The notes beneath the pieces are model-generated. The model ran no database searches and was not told the DNA's origin. It saw nothing but the letters and a program-made list of their open reading frames with translations. The position numbers and the translations under genes are program-made. A stretch of DNA of 64,000 nt from Megasphaera hutchinsoni (GTDB taxonomy: Bacteria; Bacillota; Negativicutes; Veillonellales; Megasphaeraceae): assembly GCF_001553405.1 (NCBI RefSeq), contig NZ_KQ960928.1, forward strand, positions 23,202 to 87,201. Reading direction: 5' to 3'. Numbering within the stretch: the stretch's first letter is position 1; each line of letters opens with the position of its first letter. Below are positions 19,025 to 28,632 of the stretch, piece after piece.

Positions 19025-20045
19025 GAATATATTGATTATTCGCATGAGTTCGTTAGGAGATATTATTCATACTTTACCGACTTTATATGCAATACGAAAT
19101 AATTGGCCACAAGCACGCATTGTTTGGGCTGTGCATAAACAATTTCGCGATATTTTACCAGGAAAACCTTATATTGATGAAGTTGTATATATTGATGAAC
19201 GGCAGTTTATAAATCCTTTATATTGGTGGAACCTGCATAAACAATTACGGGCTTATGATTTTGATCTTTCCTTAGATTTGCAAGGATGGGCTAAAAGTGG
19301 TGGCGTTGCTTTGTGTAGTGGCGCAAAACGAAGAGTAGGGTTTTGGGAATTACAAGAAGGGAGTGCTGCGATTAGTACCCCGTTGATTGGAAAATATCAA
19401 CATGGAAATTTGATTGAACGTTATTTGGATACAGTGCGTGTGTTGGGGGGGAAGGTGAATACGGTGGCATTCCCTTTGCCTGATTTTGCAAAAGAAAAGA
19501 AAACTATGACATACCGTTTACAAAAAGATGGTTTACATAAACCATATGTTGTTATTGTGCCAGGAAGTCGCTGGGAGTTAAAAGAGTGGCCTGTTTTATA
19601 TTGGCGGCAGTTTATACAGCGACTTATTTCGCAGCAAGTATCGGTGGTTTTATTAGGCAGTAAAGGCGATAAGAAAAAAGGAGATGTCTTACTAGAAGGT
19701 CTTCAGCATCCTTTTATTAAAAACTATATGGGGAAAACAACGATAAAAGAAATGATGGCGGTTATCCAGCAAGGGGCTTTATTTATTAGTGCTGATACAG
19801 GTCCATTGCATATTGCTAATGCACTAAAACGACCGTTAATTGCGTTATTTGGTACGACTTGTGCAGAACGAAGTGCACCCTATTATGGAACTGATAATGC
19901 ACATATTCATACTATTATATCACCGACATCTAGAGCTACCGTTTGGCATCCTAAAATAAAAGATGCACAGTGTATGGCACAAATTACAGTAGATCAGGTA
20001 TGGCATATGTATAAGCAATGTTGTATGGAAAATGGAATAGCATAA
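19011..20045 (+). CDS. waaC: LPS heptosyltransferase (GT9 family)
   Basis: GT9 glycosyltransferase that adds heptose from ADP-heptose to Kdo or the inner core. The N-terminus ILIIRMSSLGDIIHTLP is the GT9 hallmark, and the C-domain has VIVPGSRWELKEWP and SADTGPLHIANALKRPLIALFG, which bind the nucleotide sugar. Start is GTG at 19011 with AGGAAG upstream, inside the end of gmhB. WaaC (heptosyltransferase I) fits best on overall form, but WaaF or WaaQ types cannot be excluded. Length is 344 aa. Confidence 0.85.
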   Translation: MESYKNILIIRMSSLGDIIHTLPTLYAIRNNWPQARIVWAVHKQFRDILPGKPYIDEVVYIDERQFINPLYWWNLHKQLRAYDFDLSLDLQGWAKSGGVALCSGAKRRVGFWELQEGSAAISTPLIGKYQHGNLIERYLDTVRVLGGKVNTVAFPLPDFAKEKKTMTYRLQKDGLHKPYVVIVPGSRWELKEWPVLYWRQFIQRLISQQVSVVLLGSKGDKKKGDVLLEGLQHPFIKNYMGKTTIKEMMAVIQQGALFISADTGPLHIANALKRPLIALFGTTCAERSAPYYGTDNAHIHTIISPTSRATVWHPKIKDAQCMAQITVDQVWHMYKQCCMENGIA

Positions 20046-20111
20046 TACTTTATATTTTCGTTAGGATAGAGTATACTAAATGTAGTATTATATGCGTGGG
20101 AGGGTATTGAT

Positions 20112-20693
20112 ATGAAAAGGATATTGTTAGCGGGTACAGTAGTAATAGGACTCATGGGTAGTACAATGGGGTTATATTCTGTAAATGCAGCTGCACCGGG
20201 TACGTTAAAAGTAAATGTAAATTATGGATTACAGCAAAAAGAGGGATCCCGTCCAGCAAATAATCATTTTGCAGGTGGCGATGTTATCTATACGGTGACA
20301 CCTAAATGGAATGTACAGTATAGTCATCATTATGCCCGTGGAAATACGGGAAATCATATTCAAGAACAATATGTAACTGGCGGATATCATTTGACGGATA
20401 ATCTTACTGCCTATGCTGGTGGGGCGTATATCCAAACGGAAGTTGAGGGGACTTATCGGAGTGCTTCGGGATACCAATTTGGGGTACGGGGAGAAATGGA
20501 CTTACCTTATCGATTCAAAGGATATGCTAATATTGGCTTAGGAAATCGAACCCAATCGTATGTAGTTGGTGTGGGATATCCCGTATTACCTGGTATTGAT
20601 GCACATGTTCAATATCGTAATAGCAAGGTGGATGCGGCAGGATATAAGGATACGGTCAAAGGAGTACAAGTAGGGGTAGGATATAGCTTTTAA
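20112..20693 (+). CDS. small outer-membrane beta-barrel protein
   Basis: A 193-aa protein with a signal peptide (cleavage likely after VNA, about residue 26). The mature part is made of alternating short polar/aromatic strands (VIYTVTPKWNVQYSHHYA, YVTGGYHLTDNLTAYAGGAY, GYQFGVRGEMDL, FKGYANIGLG, YVVGVGYPV) consistent with an 8-strand barrel of the OmpA/OmpW or opacity type. It ends in VGVGYSF, with the C-terminal aromatic residue recognised by the BAM complex. TATACT at 20072 with a poor TTTATA -35 may be its promoter. A terminator follows. Function beyond membrane location is unknown. Confidence 0.75.
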   Translation: MKRILLAGTVVIGLMGSTMGLYSVNAAAPGTLKVNVNYGLQQKEGSRPANNHFAGGDVIYTVTPKWNVQYSHHYARGNTGNHIQEQYVTGGYHLTDNLTAYAGGAYIQTEVEGTYRSASGYQFGVRGEMDLPYRFKGYANIGLGNRTQSYVVGVGYPVLPGIDAHVQYRNSKVDAAGYKDTVKGVQVGVGYSF

Positions 20694-20710
20694 TACATAG
20701 GAAGAATAAG

Positions 20711-20741
20711 AGGATCCGCTTCCAAGGAAACGGGTCCTTTA
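20711..20741 (+). terminator. terminator after the small barrel gene
   Basis: AGGATCCG (20711-20718) pairs with CGGGTCCT (20731-20738), followed by TTTATTTG. Confidence 0.65.
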
Positions 20742-20806
20742 TTTGTATCACTTGATATAAATTGGCTTGGTTAGGTTATGGAAGAGAGGAATTTAAAAAA
20801 TATATA

Positions 20807-21958
20807 ATGGAACGAATTTATTTGGATTATGCGGCGGCAACGCCTTTAGATAAACAGGTATTAGAGGATATGCTTCCTTATTTAACCGCACAATATGGAA
20901 ATCCATCGAGTCTGCATTATTTTGGACAGCAAGCACGTGCAGCTGTTCAACGGTCAAGAGAAATTGTTGCAAAGGCTTTAGCTGTAAAAAATCAGGATAT
21001 TGTTTTCACGGCAGGGGGAACAGAAGCTGATAATTTAGCTATTTTAGGATATTTGCGTGCTAATTTTCCTAAAGGTGGTCATATTATAACCACGGCTATT
21101 GAACATCATGCAGTGTTACGTACCTTTGAGTGGTTAGCTACACAAGGTTATGAAGTTACGTTTTTGCCAGTTCAGGCGGATGGACGCGTAGACATACAGA
21201 CAGTTAGAGCGGCTTGTCAGAAAAATACAGTACTTATTTCGGTTATGGCCGTAAATAACGAAACTGGCATGATTCAGCCGATAAAACAAATTGGCATGTT
21301 AGCACATGAATTGGGCATTGCTTTTCACGTAGATGCCGTACAAGCATTTGGATATATCAATATACAGCCAAAGCGTATGCATATTGATTTGTTGACGATT
21401 TGTGGACACAAAATATACGGACCTAAAGGTATAGGTGTGTTGTATATTCGACCAGGCATACAGGTACATGCTAATTCCTTTGGCGGACCACAAGAACATC
21501 GGTTGCATGCGGGAACAGAAAATGTACCAGCAATTGTTGGTCTTGGCTCGGCTGTTAAGTTGGTAGAAGCCCATCGTCAAGAATGGTCTGAACACGTATT
21601 TCGGTTAAAAAAACGTATTTTCCAAGAATTTATTGTATCTACCAAGAATGTACGTTATAATGGAACTTTAGAGAATAGTGCACCCCATATTATGAATTTT
21701 AGTATGGCTGAATGTGATAGTGCCGTTTTATTGATTCGTCTGGATCGAGCAGGGATTGCTGTATCGGCTGGGTCTGCGTGTGAAGCGGGAGCAGCTCAAG
21801 CTTCACATGTATTACAAGCGATGGGGATATCTTCAAAGTGGTTAAAGGGAAGTTTGCGTATTTCGCTAGGAAAAGAAACAACGGAGACGGAAGTGGATCG
21901 CTTTATTGCGGTTATGAAAGATATCGCCGCGGTTTTTGATAAAGGAGCAAGGATATGA
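20807..21958 (+). CDS. cysteine desulfurase (NifS/IscS type)
   Basis: PLP enzyme that takes sulfur from cysteine onto an active-site cysteine. The N-terminus MERIYLDYAAATPLD, the PLP lysine in CGHKIYGPKGIG (about residue 203) and the mobile-loop cysteine in SAGSACEAGA are present. The frame runs upstream to 20762, but the family N-terminus fixes the start at the ATG at 20807. The nearest SD (AGAGAGGA, 20783-20790) is 16 nt away, an unusually long spacing. It overlaps mnmA by 4 nt (ATGA), so it is probably the sulfur donor for tRNA 2-thiouridine formation. Confidence 0.92.
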   Translation: MERIYLDYAAATPLDKQVLEDMLPYLTAQYGNPSSLHYFGQQARAAVQRSREIVAKALAVKNQDIVFTAGGTEADNLAILGYLRANFPKGGHIITTAIEHHAVLRTFEWLATQGYEVTFLPVQADGRVDIQTVRAACQKNTVLISVMAVNNETGMIQPIKQIGMLAHELGIAFHVDAVQAFGYINIQPKRMHIDLLTICGHKIYGPKGIGVLYIRPGIQVHANSFGGPQEHRLHAGTENVPAIVGLGSAVKLVEAHRQEWSEHVFRLKKRIFQEFIVSTKNVRYNGTLENSAPHIMNFSMAECDSAVLLIRLDRAGIAVSAGSACEAGAAQASHVLQAMGISSKWLKGSLRISLGKETTETEVDRFIAVMKDIAAVFDKGARI

Positions 21959-23043
21959 AACAATGTGTAGCAGTAGCAATGAGTGGTGGGGTGGATAGCT
22001 CTGTTACGGCTGGCTTATTAAAGAAACAAGGTTTTGATGTGATTGGGATTACTTTACGGTTATGGGAAGAAGAGAATACTTGTGTTGTAACCGATAATAT
22101 TCATGCGTGCTGTTCTCTCGCATCTGTAGATGATGCGAAAGAAGTGGCTGATGTATTAGGAATTCCTCATTATACTTTAGATTTTCGACAGGTTTTTTCG
22201 CAAGATGTTATTTCTTATTTTGTAGAAGCGTATACGCAGGGGAAAACGCCGAATCCATGTATTGCTTGTAATAAGTGGATTAAATTTGGTTTGTTGTGGG
22301 AACAAGCAAAGCAATTTGGTGCGGATTTTTTAGCTACGGGGCATTATGCACGCATTGTTTACGATAAGGATAGACAAGTATATTCGTTGCTACGAGGAGC
22401 GGATCGCAAAAAAGATCAATCGTATGTTTTATATCAGTTGACTCAAGAAGTATTGCCTCATTTGTTGTTTCCTATGGCGGACTTTGCGAAGGCAGATACG
22501 CGGGCGTTGGCAGCAGAATGGAAATTACCTGTATTCAATAAACCGGAGAGTCAAGATATTTGTTTTATTCCAGATAATGATTATAAATCTTTTTTACGTA
22601 AACGTGTTCCTGCCTGTTTTCAGCCAGGTGATTTTGTGGACACGACGGGAAAAGTTATAGGTAGACATCAAGGCATTCCTTGTTATACGATAGGACAAAG
22701 ACGAGGCTTACAGTTAGGGGGACCAGGAGGCCCTTATTATGTTATTGCCTTAAATGTAGCTCATAATCAGGTTATTGTTGGTTCTGAAAAAGAATTGTTT
22801 ACGACACATGTTCCTATTCATGAGGTTTCGTGGGTAGAAGAAATTCCAACGAAACCCTTTGTTGCATTAGGGAAAATTCGATATGCTGCAAAGGAAGCGT
22901 TGTGTCAAGTATATCCGTCAACAGAAGGAATGACATACGTTGAATTTCAGCAACCGCAACGGGCAGTTACATCTGGTCAGGCCTTAGTATTGTATGATGT
23001 CCAAACGGGAGAGCGTGTATTGGGTGGCGGTATTATTAAATAA
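21955..23043 (+). CDS. mnmA: tRNA-specific 2-thiouridylase
   Basis: ATP-pyrophosphatase that adenylates and thiolates U34 in tRNAs for Lys, Glu and Gln. The PP-loop is [10 protein letters not shown] (residues 7-16). The two catalytic cysteines lie in [12 protein letters not shown] (about residue 102) and SQDICFIPD (about 200). TGHYAR and the C-terminal barrel are present. Length is 362 aa. It overlaps the desulfurase stop and has its SD (AAAGGAG) in that gene's end. Confidence 0.96.
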   Translation: MKQCVAVAMSGGVDSSVTAGLLKKQGFDVIGITLRLWEEENTCVVTDNIHACCSLASVDDAKEVADVLGIPHYTLDFRQVFSQDVISYFVEAYTQGKTPNPCIACNKWIKFGLLWEQAKQFGADFLATGHYARIVYDKDRQVYSLLRGADRKKDQSYVLYQLTQEVLPHLLFPMADFAKADTRALAAEWKLPVFNKPESQDICFIPDNDYKSFLRKRVPACFQPGDFVDTTGKVIGRHQGIPCYTIGQRRGLQLGGPGGPYYVIALNVAHNQVIVGSEKELFTTHVPIHEVSWVEEIPTKPFVALGKIRYAAKEALCQVYPSTEGMTYVEFQQPQRAVTSGQALVLYDVQTGERVLGGGIIK

Positions 23044-23057
23044 AAGGAGTAATAACG

Positions 23058-24860
23058 GTGACGACGAAATATATTCGTAATTTTTCTATTATTGCACATA
23101 TTGATCATGGTAAATCAACATTGGCAGATCGCTTATTAGAACGAACAGGAACGGTATCACAACGCGAAATGGAAGCACAGCTATTAGATACGATGGATTT
23201 AGAGCGTGAACGAGGTATAACAATTAAAGCACAGTCAGCACGGCTGATATATGATGCGAAAGATGGACAACAGTATTGCTTGAATTTAATTGATACGCCT
23301 GGGCATGTTGATTTTAACTATGAAGTATCGCGTAGTTTGGCTGCGTGTGAAGGTGCTTTATTGATTGTCGATGCGACACAAGGGGTAGAGGCACAAACAC
23401 TAGCCAATGTATATTTAGCATTAGAACATGATTTAGAAATTATTCCTGTCATAAATAAAATTGACCTACCTAGTGCTGATCCAGAACGGGTACGACATGA
23501 AATAGAAGATGTTATTGGCTTGGATGCTTCTGAGGCTATTCTTGTGAGTGCTAAAACCGGAGAAGGTATCGATGAGGTGCTAGAGGCGATTGTAACGCAT
23601 ATTCCAGCACCACCTGAAGCGAGTGATAAACCATTGAGAGCATTAATTTTTGACTCCCATTTTGATTCTTACAAGGGAGCTATTGCCAATGTGCGTGTTA
23701 TGGAAGGGAGTATCCGACCAGGTCAAAAAATTCGTATGATGGCAACGAATAAAACTTTTGAAGTCATTGAAACGGGCGTATTTTTACCACAAATGCATGC
23801 AGTTTCTTCACTGGAATGTGGGAGTGTAGGATATTTTGCTGCGAGCATGAAAAATGTTCGTGACTGCCGTGTAGGGGATACGGTTACGTTAGTTGATAAA
23901 CCGGCGGCTGAACCGCTTCCAGGATATCGTAAAGCTGTGCCGATGGTGTATTGTGGCTTATATCCTATTGAAACGAATGAATACGATGCGCTACGGGATG
24001 CTTTGGAAAAGTTACATCTCAATGATGCGGCTTTGTTATTTGAACCAGAAACATCTACGGCTTTAGGGTTTGGTTTTAGATGTGGTTTTTTGGGTTTGTT
24101 GCATATGGATGTTATTCGTGAGCGGTTAGAACGAGAATATGGATTGACGCTAATCACTACGGCACCATCGGTTATTTATCATGTATATTGTACTGATGGG
24201 ACGATGGTTCCTGTCGATAATCCCTCGCTTATGCCGGATATGACAAAGGTAGATCATGTGGAAGAGCCGTTGGTAAAAACAACCATTATTATTCCTAAAG
24301 AAATGGTCGGAACAGTAATGGAAATTTCACAACATCGTCGTGGTCAGTATATTACCATGGATTATTTAGATGATACTCGTGTTTCCTTAGTATATGATTT
24401 GCCTTTATGTGAAATTTTATATGATTATTTTGACACATTAAAATCAGCTACGAGAGGGTATGCTTCGTTAGATTATGCGTTACATGGGTATCAAGAATCA
24501 CCGATGGTGAAGATGGACGTTCTTTTAAATGGCGAAGTAGTGGATGCATTAAGTGTTATTGTTCATCGTGATTTTGCGGCTCGGCGTGGGCGTGCATTAG
24601 TTGAAAAATTGCGAAGTCTTATACCGCGGCAACTGTTTCAAATTCCTGTACAAGCAGCTATTGGTAATAAGATTATCGCCCGTGAAAATGTGGCTGCACT
24701 GCGAAAGGATGTCTTGGCTAAATGTTATGGCGGAGATATAACACGTAAACGTAAGCTTTTAGAAAAGCAAAAGGAAGGCAAAAAACGGATGAAACAGTTT
24801 GGGACGGTAGAAATTCCGCAAGAAGCCTTTATGGCGGTATTAAAGGTTGATGAATCGTGA
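23058..24860 (+). CDS. lepA: translation elongation factor 4
   Basis: Ribosome-associated GTPase (EF4/LepA). G1 is [10 protein letters not shown]3 is DTPGHVDF and G4 is NKIDLP. After the G domain and domain II come the EF-G-like domains III and V and the LepA-specific C-terminal domain ([24 protein letters not shown]...[22 protein letters not shown]). At 600 aa it is full length. Start is GTG at 23058 with AAAGGAG 9 nt upstream. It overlaps hemW by 4 nt, the common lepA-hemW pairing in Firmicutes. Confidence 0.97.
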   Translation: MTTKYIRNFSIIAHIDHGKSTLADRLLERTGTVSQREMEAQLLDTMDLERERGITIKAQSARLIYDAKDGQQYCLNLIDTPGHVDFNYEVSRSLAACEGALLIVDATQGVEAQTLANVYLALEHDLEIIPVINKIDLPSADPERVRHEIEDVIGLDASEAILVSAKTGEGIDEVLEAIVTHIPAPPEASDKPLRALIFDSHFDSYKGAIANVRVMEGSIRPGQKIRMMATNKTFEVIETGVFLPQMHAVSSLECGSVGYFAASMKNVRDCRVGDTVTLVDKPAAEPLPGYRKAVPMVYCGLYPIETNEYDALRDALEKLHLNDAALLFEPETSTALGFGFRCGFLGLLHMDVIRERLEREYGLTLITTAPSVIYHVYCTDGTMVPVDNPSLMPDMTKVDHVEEPLVKTTIIIPKEMVGTVMEISQHRRGQYITMDYLDDTRVSLVYDLPLCEILYDYFDTLKSATRGYASLDYALHGYQESPMVKMDVLLNGEVVDALSVIVHRDFAARRGRALVEKLRSLIPRQLFQIPVQAAIGNKIIARENVAALRKDVLAKCYGGDITRKRKLLEKQKEGKKRMKQFGTVEIPQEAFMAVLKVDES

Positions 24861-25984
24861 TTGGGGTGTATGTTCACATTCCATTTTGTATTAGCAAGTG
24901 TGCCTATTGCGATTTTCCCTCGTATAGTGGCTGTGAATCACTGTACGAGGAATATATTCAGGCCGTATGTCGAGAAATCGAAACATATCAGGGGGAACGG
25001 CACGCTGATACAATTTATTTTGGCGGGGGAACACCATCTCTTTTGCCAGTGGCTCTATTAGAAAAAGTACTGGTTTGTTTACGGCACCAATTTATTGTGT
25101 CCGAAGATGCGGAAATTACAGTAGAAGCTAATCCCGATAGTCTTACGCTTGATATGTGTCGTCAGTTAGCGACAATCGGTGTCAATCGCCTTTCGGTGGG
25201 GGTACAATCTTTTCAAGATGATGTATTACGATATTTAGGTCGCCCTCATACAGGGAAGATGGCATATCAACTGTTTGAAGGGATTCCTAAAACGGGGATT
25301 ACGAATATTTCTTTAGATTTGATGTATGGGTTACCTGAACAAACCGTGGAAATGTTTCAACAAGACATCGAGATGATTCCCACTATTCCCGTGACTCATG
25401 CGTCTATTTACAGCCTTATTGTAGAAGAACATACCTTATTATACCGGCAAGTGCAACAAGGTAGTATATTGTTGCCAATGGAAGAGACGGTAGAGCAAAT
25501 GAAAACTATCTTATTTTCTAAAATGGCTGAATGGGGATTTTATCATTATGAAATCTCGTCTTATGCTAAAGAAAACTATGAATCTATTCACAATAGTAAG
25601 TATTGGAAATATCTTCCTTATATTGGCTTTGGTGCAGCGGCACATTCTTTTGATGGAAGGCGGCGCTGGGAAAATGTACGCAGTATAGCACAATATATTC
25701 GTTATAGTAATCAAGATAAATGTATTTTTCATCAATTTGAGGTTTCTCCTCAACAGGGGATGGAAGATTTTTGTTATTTAGCTTTGCGTATGCAGCGGGG
25801 GATATCTTATCAAGCGTTTTATAAGCAGTTTCAGACGAATATAGAAGATGAATTTGGGAAGGAAATAGAGCGTTTATGTACGCAAGGATTATTGGAGAAA
25901 ACACAAGATGGAGTTTGTCTTAGCGATTTGGGGTTGGCCTATGGAAATTATGTGTTTAGTCAATTTATCCGTGTATCCTCATAA
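24857..25984 (+). CDS. hemW: HemW, radical-SAM heme chaperone
   Basis: Radical-SAM protein related to HemN but acting as a heme-binding chaperone in its family. The cluster motif CISKCAYC (CxxxCxxC) is near residue 11, followed by [15 protein letters not shown] and [19 protein letters not shown]. It lacks the HemN-specific N-terminal extension and C-terminal extra segment. Length of 375 aa is normal for HemW. GTG start overlaps the lepA stop. No other heme gene is nearby. Confidence 0.88.
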   Translation: MIGVYVHIPFCISKCAYCDFPSYSGCESLYEEYIQAVCREIETYQGERHADTIYFGGGTPSLLPVALLEKVLVCLRHQFIVSEDAEITVEANPDSLTLDMCRQLATIGVNRLSVGVQSFQDDVLRYLGRPHTGKMAYQLFEGIPKTGITNISLDLMYGLPEQTVEMFQQDIEMIPTIPVTHASIYSLIVEEHTLLYRQVQQGSILLPMEETVEQMKTILFSKMAEWGFYHYEISSYAKENYESIHNSKYWKYLPYIGFGAAAHSFDGRRRWENVRSIAQYIRYSNQDKCIFHQFEVSPQQGMEDFCYLALRMQRGISYQAFYKQFQTNIEDEFGKEIERLCTQGLLEKTQDGVCLSDLGLAYGNYVFSQFIRVSS

Positions 25985-26008
25985 GTTTATAAGGTATAGC
26001 GTATTATC

Positions 26009-26038
26009 TTGACAATATATTTATGTATTACGTATACT
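26009..26038 (+). promoter_or_regulatory. consensus promoter of the ncRNA
   Basis: TTGACA (26009-26014) and TATACT (26033-26038) are 18 nt apart, giving a predicted start near 26045. The 16-bp string TATTACGTATACTAAA (26026-26041) overlaps the -10 and recurs with two changes at the next promoter downstream (26300-26315). Confidence 0.8.
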
Positions 26039-26044
26039 AAAGAA

Positions 26045-26279
26045 GATACGTGTTTGTGGTTGAAAGTCGATGCCAGTCGCAGGCAAAGCGATCCACGTAA
26101 GGAATTTTAGAAAATTCCGATCATAGTGCGGCCTAGAAGTAAGTCCTGCCGTATAAAACGAGAGAGTGAGTAGTGGGGGATGAACATCTAAGAGCGAAAG
26201 TTCCAGCAGGCGAGTGTGGGGGTAAAGACCAGGTCAAGCGTATTGGAAAAAGCTGTGTTTCGACATAGCTTTTTTTTTT
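26045..26279 (+). ncRNA. independently transcribed structured RNA, family not recognised
   Basis: About 235 nt between a consensus promoter and a strong terminator, with no reading frame of note. Visible helices are TACGTG (26047-26052) with CACGTA (26094-26099), enclosing a hairpin TGCC/GGCA; a perfect 8-bp hairpin GGAATTTT/AAAATTCC (26101-26118); and a possible GAAC/GTTC hairpin in a purine-rich 3' half. ATACG near the 5' end could also pair with CGTAT just before the terminator to close the whole molecule. I see no RNase P, tmRNA or SRP signature. A 6S-like RNA or a cis-acting leader of the thioesterase operon remain possible, although that operon has its own promoter. Confidence 0.6.
26247..26279 (+). 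terminator. terminator of the ncRNA
   Basis: AGCTGTG and CATAGCT form a 7-bp stem around TTTCGA, extended by A-T pairs and followed by nine T residues. Confidence 0.9.
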
Positions 26280-26288
26280 GCTTTAAAT

Positions 26289-26317
26289 TTGACGTTTTAT
26301 ACTACGTATAGTAAAAT
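26289..26317 (+). promoter_or_regulatory. promoter of the thioesterase operon
   Basis: TTGACG (26289-26294) and TAAAAT (26312-26317) are 17 nt apart. TACTACGTATAGTAAA (26300-26315) matches 14 of 16 bases of the motif in the ncRNA promoter. Confidence 0.72.
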
Positions 26318-26351
26318 AAAAAAGTGTTTATTTACTTGCAGGGGGATATTT

Positions 26352-26768
26352 ATGAAAATAGATATCAAGTTATTAAATGCAGAAATACAACAAAATCCAT
26401 TTGATTCTTTTATGCATTTTCAAGTGATAGAAGCAGAAGATGATAAGTTGGTTCTGACATTTCACAATAAAGGGGTAACTTGGAATAATCCTAATCAAAC
26501 TATGTATGGTGGCGTTTTGTATGCAATGGCTGATTCGGCGATGGCATTAGCTTGTAAGGCTTGCGGTAAAGTTGTAGTGACGTTAGATTTGGCAATGAAT
26601 TATTTGTCGCCAGCATTACAAGATACAATTATTTATGCACATGTCCATTTAATTCATCAAGGTAGAACGACTGTCGTAGGTCTTTGTGATTTTTATGATA
26701 ATAACAAACGGTATTTAGCACATGGACGTGGTACTTTTTTTGTTATGTCTACGACGGCAAATGGGTGA
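26352..26768 (+). CDS. PaaI-type hotdog thioesterase
   Basis: A 138-aa single hotdog domain of the YdiI/PaaI kind, which hydrolyse acyl-CoA or aryl-CoA thioesters. QTMYGGVLYAMADSAMALAC is the typical central-helix segment, followed by VVTLDLAMNYLSPA. The frame is open from 26289, but GGGGGA at 26341-26346 is 5 nt from the ATG at 26352, and the upstream part is promoter DNA. A second hotdog gene follows after 4 nt, then an acyl-CoA dehydrogenase, which suggests a role in CoA-thioester metabolism. Substrate unknown. Confidence 0.82.
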   Translation: MKIDIKLLNAEIQQNPFDSFMHFQVIEAEDDKLVLTFHNKGVTWNNPNQTMYGGVLYAMADSAMALACKACGKVVVTLDLAMNYLSPALQDTIIYAHVHLIHQGRTTVVGLCDFYDNNKRYLAHGRGTFFVMSTTANG

Positions 26769-26772
26769 AGGT

Positions 26773-27219
26773 ATGAATATAGAAGAAAAGAGAGAGCAAG
26801 AAAAAAAGATTTGGGAATATATTACACATGAAATAATCAATAAGGCCCCTTATTATAAGCAGTTACCATTTGTTTTTAAACGGTTATCGCGAGGGTTAGC
26901 TATTTTAGAATTTCGTATTGTACCCAAATTTGTTAATACGCAGGGAATTGCATCAGGTGGCATTTTGGCATCTTTTTGTGATAGCGTGATGGGGATCGCT
27001 TGTCGAACATTAGGGCATCATGTGACAACGCTTGAAATTAATATGAATTATATTCGTCCTATTTCTGTGGAAAGTCGAATATTAGGGGTTGGTAAGGTAC
27101 TCCGTGAAGGAACACGGACGGTTGTTGTAGAATGTGAGTTTTTTAATGAACGAACAGAGTTAGTGGTAAAGGGACGTGCGTCCTTTTATATATTACAAAA
27201 AGACAAAAAAGGGAATTAA
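26773..27219 (+). CDS. second PaaI-type hotdog thioesterase
   Basis: A 148-aa hotdog protein paralogous to its upstream neighbour. ASGGILASFCDSVMGIACRTLG is the helix segment and VTTLEINMNYIRPI follows. I start it at the ATG at 26773, 4 nt after the first gene's stop and behind GGTGAAGG; the frame upstream to 26722 lies inside the first gene. Tandem hotdog genes may form a heteromer, but that is inference. The next gene starts 15 nt on. Confidence 0.8.
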   Translation: MNIEEKREQEKKIWEYITHEIINKAPYYKQLPFVFKRLSRGLAILEFRIVPKFVNTQGIASGGILASFCDSVMGIACRTLGHHVTTLEINMNYIRPISVESRILGVGKVLREGTRTVVVECEFFNERTELVVKGRASFYILQKDKKGN

Positions 27220-27234
27220 AGGAAGGTTGGTAAA

Positions 27235-28377
27235 ATGATAAATTTTTCGTATACGGAAGAACAACAAGATATAATTCGTACGGTGCGTGCACTGGTGGAA
27301 AAGGAAATAGCTCCCTATGCGGCAGAAATGGATGAAACGGAAAAACTTCATGACGGCCTTTTAGAAAAATTAGCAGCACAAGGGTTGCTAGGTGTAGTTA
27401 TTCCTGAAGAGTATGGCGGAATTGGATTAGATACGGTTACTATTGCTGCACTGTATGAAGAATTAGGTAAGGGATGTGCTGGTGTTGCTACGACTGTAGC
27501 AGCTAATGCTTTGGCATCGTATCCGGTTATTATTGCAGGGACAGCGGAACAAAAGAAACAATATTTTGATGTGATTAATGGTGAACGGTTAGCGGCTTTT
27601 GCCTTGACGGAACCGGGAACAGGATCAGATGCAGGTTCTGTATCTACGCGGGCAATAAAGACAGATGATGGCAGTGGCTATGTTTTAAATGGAACGAAGT
27701 GTTTTATTACCAATGGTGCTTTGGCAGAAATGTTTGTCGTGTTTGCTAATACGCGTAAAACTGGTGGCATACGTGGCTTGACAGCGTTTATTGTACGTAA
27801 GGGTACACCTGGATTTATGATTGGTAAAGCGGAAAATAAAATGGGGATTCGCGCTTCTAATACGACCGAATTAATTTTTCAAGATTGCTTTATTCCCGTA
27901 GAACAGCGTTTGGGAAGAGAAGGACAGGGATTTAGAATTGCTATGAACACATTAGATGCAGCACGTCCTTTAGTCGGTGCTGTATCCGTCGGTATTGCTG
28001 ATGCAGCATTTAAAGCGTGTAGTGAATATGCTAAGGTGCGGGTACAATTTGGTAAACCTATTGCATCTTTTGAAATGGTACAGCAGATGATAGCGGATAT
28101 GGCGATTGAAGTAGAGGCGGCACGTATGATGGTGCAAAAAGCATGCTGGATGCGTGATCAAGGTGTTGATTTTAGTCGACAGGCAGCTATGGCAAAATGC
28201 TATGCATCAGATGTAGCTATGCGTGTTACTACTAATGCTGTACAAGTTATGGGTGGATATGGATATATGAAAGATTATCCTGTTGAAAAATACATGCGTG
28301 ATGCTAAAATTATGCAAATTTACGAAGGTACTAACCAAATTCAGCGAATGGTTATTGCTAATAAGACATTATATTGA
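27235..28377 (+). CDS. acyl-CoA dehydrogenase, short/medium chain
   Basis: FAD enzyme of 380 aa that oxidises an acyl-CoA to the trans-2-enoyl-CoA. Conserved parts are FALTEPGTGSDAGS and KCFITNGA (FAD and substrate contact), KMGIRASNT, VQFGKPIASFE, MGGYGYMKDYPVEKYMRDAKI and IYEGTNQIQR, whose Glu is the usual catalytic base. It most resembles the butyryl-CoA dehydrogenase group of anaerobes, but no etfAB or crotonase is adjacent, so the physiological substrate is uncertain. SD AAAGGAAGG lies about 7 nt upstream. Confidence 0.9.
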   Translation: MINFSYTEEQQDIIRTVRALVEKEIAPYAAEMDETEKLHDGLLEKLAAQGLLGVVIPEEYGGIGLDTVTIAALYEELGKGCAGVATTVAANALASYPVIIAGTAEQKKQYFDVINGERLAAFALTEPGTGSDAGSVSTRAIKTDDGSGYVLNGTKCFITNGALAEMFVVFANTRKTGGIRGLTAFIVRKGTPGFMIGKAENKMGIRASNTTELIFQDCFIPVEQRLGREGQGFRIAMNTLDAARPLVGAVSVGIADAAFKACSEYAKVRVQFGKPIASFEMVQQMIADMAIEVEAARMMVQKACWMRDQGVDFSRQAAMAKCYASDVAMRVTTNAVQVMGGYGYMKDYPVEKYMRDAKIMQIYEGTNQIQRMVIANKTLY

Positions 28378-28409
28378 TATAATAACTACAATATGGTTAA
28401 TATAGTGAT

Positions 28410-28619
28410 GATAAAGAGGGTATAAGATATTTTCGCGATACAGGAAAAGCGTTCATTGATTGAGAAACGTTACGTTGAAATCTTATACGTTCACTTTTGA
28501 GCTTTTTGTTGAATGGAGTAGGCAAAACGGGAGCTCCCGTTATTGAGCACCTGAGAATTTGTTAGGGTGGTACCGCAGAATAGATTTCTGCCCCTTGAGG
28601 GGTAGAAATCTTTTTTTTT
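28410..28619 (+). promoter_or_regulatory. T-box leader, probably tRNA(Phe)-responsive
   Basis: A T-box riboswitch upstream of pheST. AGGGTGGTACCGC (28564-28576) is the diagnostic T-box sequence. A 13-bp terminator stem (28582-28594 with 28599-28611) ends in eight T residues. Stem I has GTATAAGAT pairing with ATCTTATAC, after which TTC (28490-28492) is placed as specifier; TTC reads Phe, which agrees with the genes downstream. Uncharged tRNA(Phe) would favour the antiterminator. A promoter TTGATA (28374) N18 TAATAT (28398) may drive it. Confidence 0.92.
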
Positions 28620-28632
28620 AGGAGGTAGGAAT

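Noticed and set aside
26045..26279. RNase P RNA, tmRNA or SRP RNA
   Set aside because: It has none of their core motifs (no GAGGAAAGUCC, ACAGAAA, tRNA-like 3' end or GGAAG tetraloop region).
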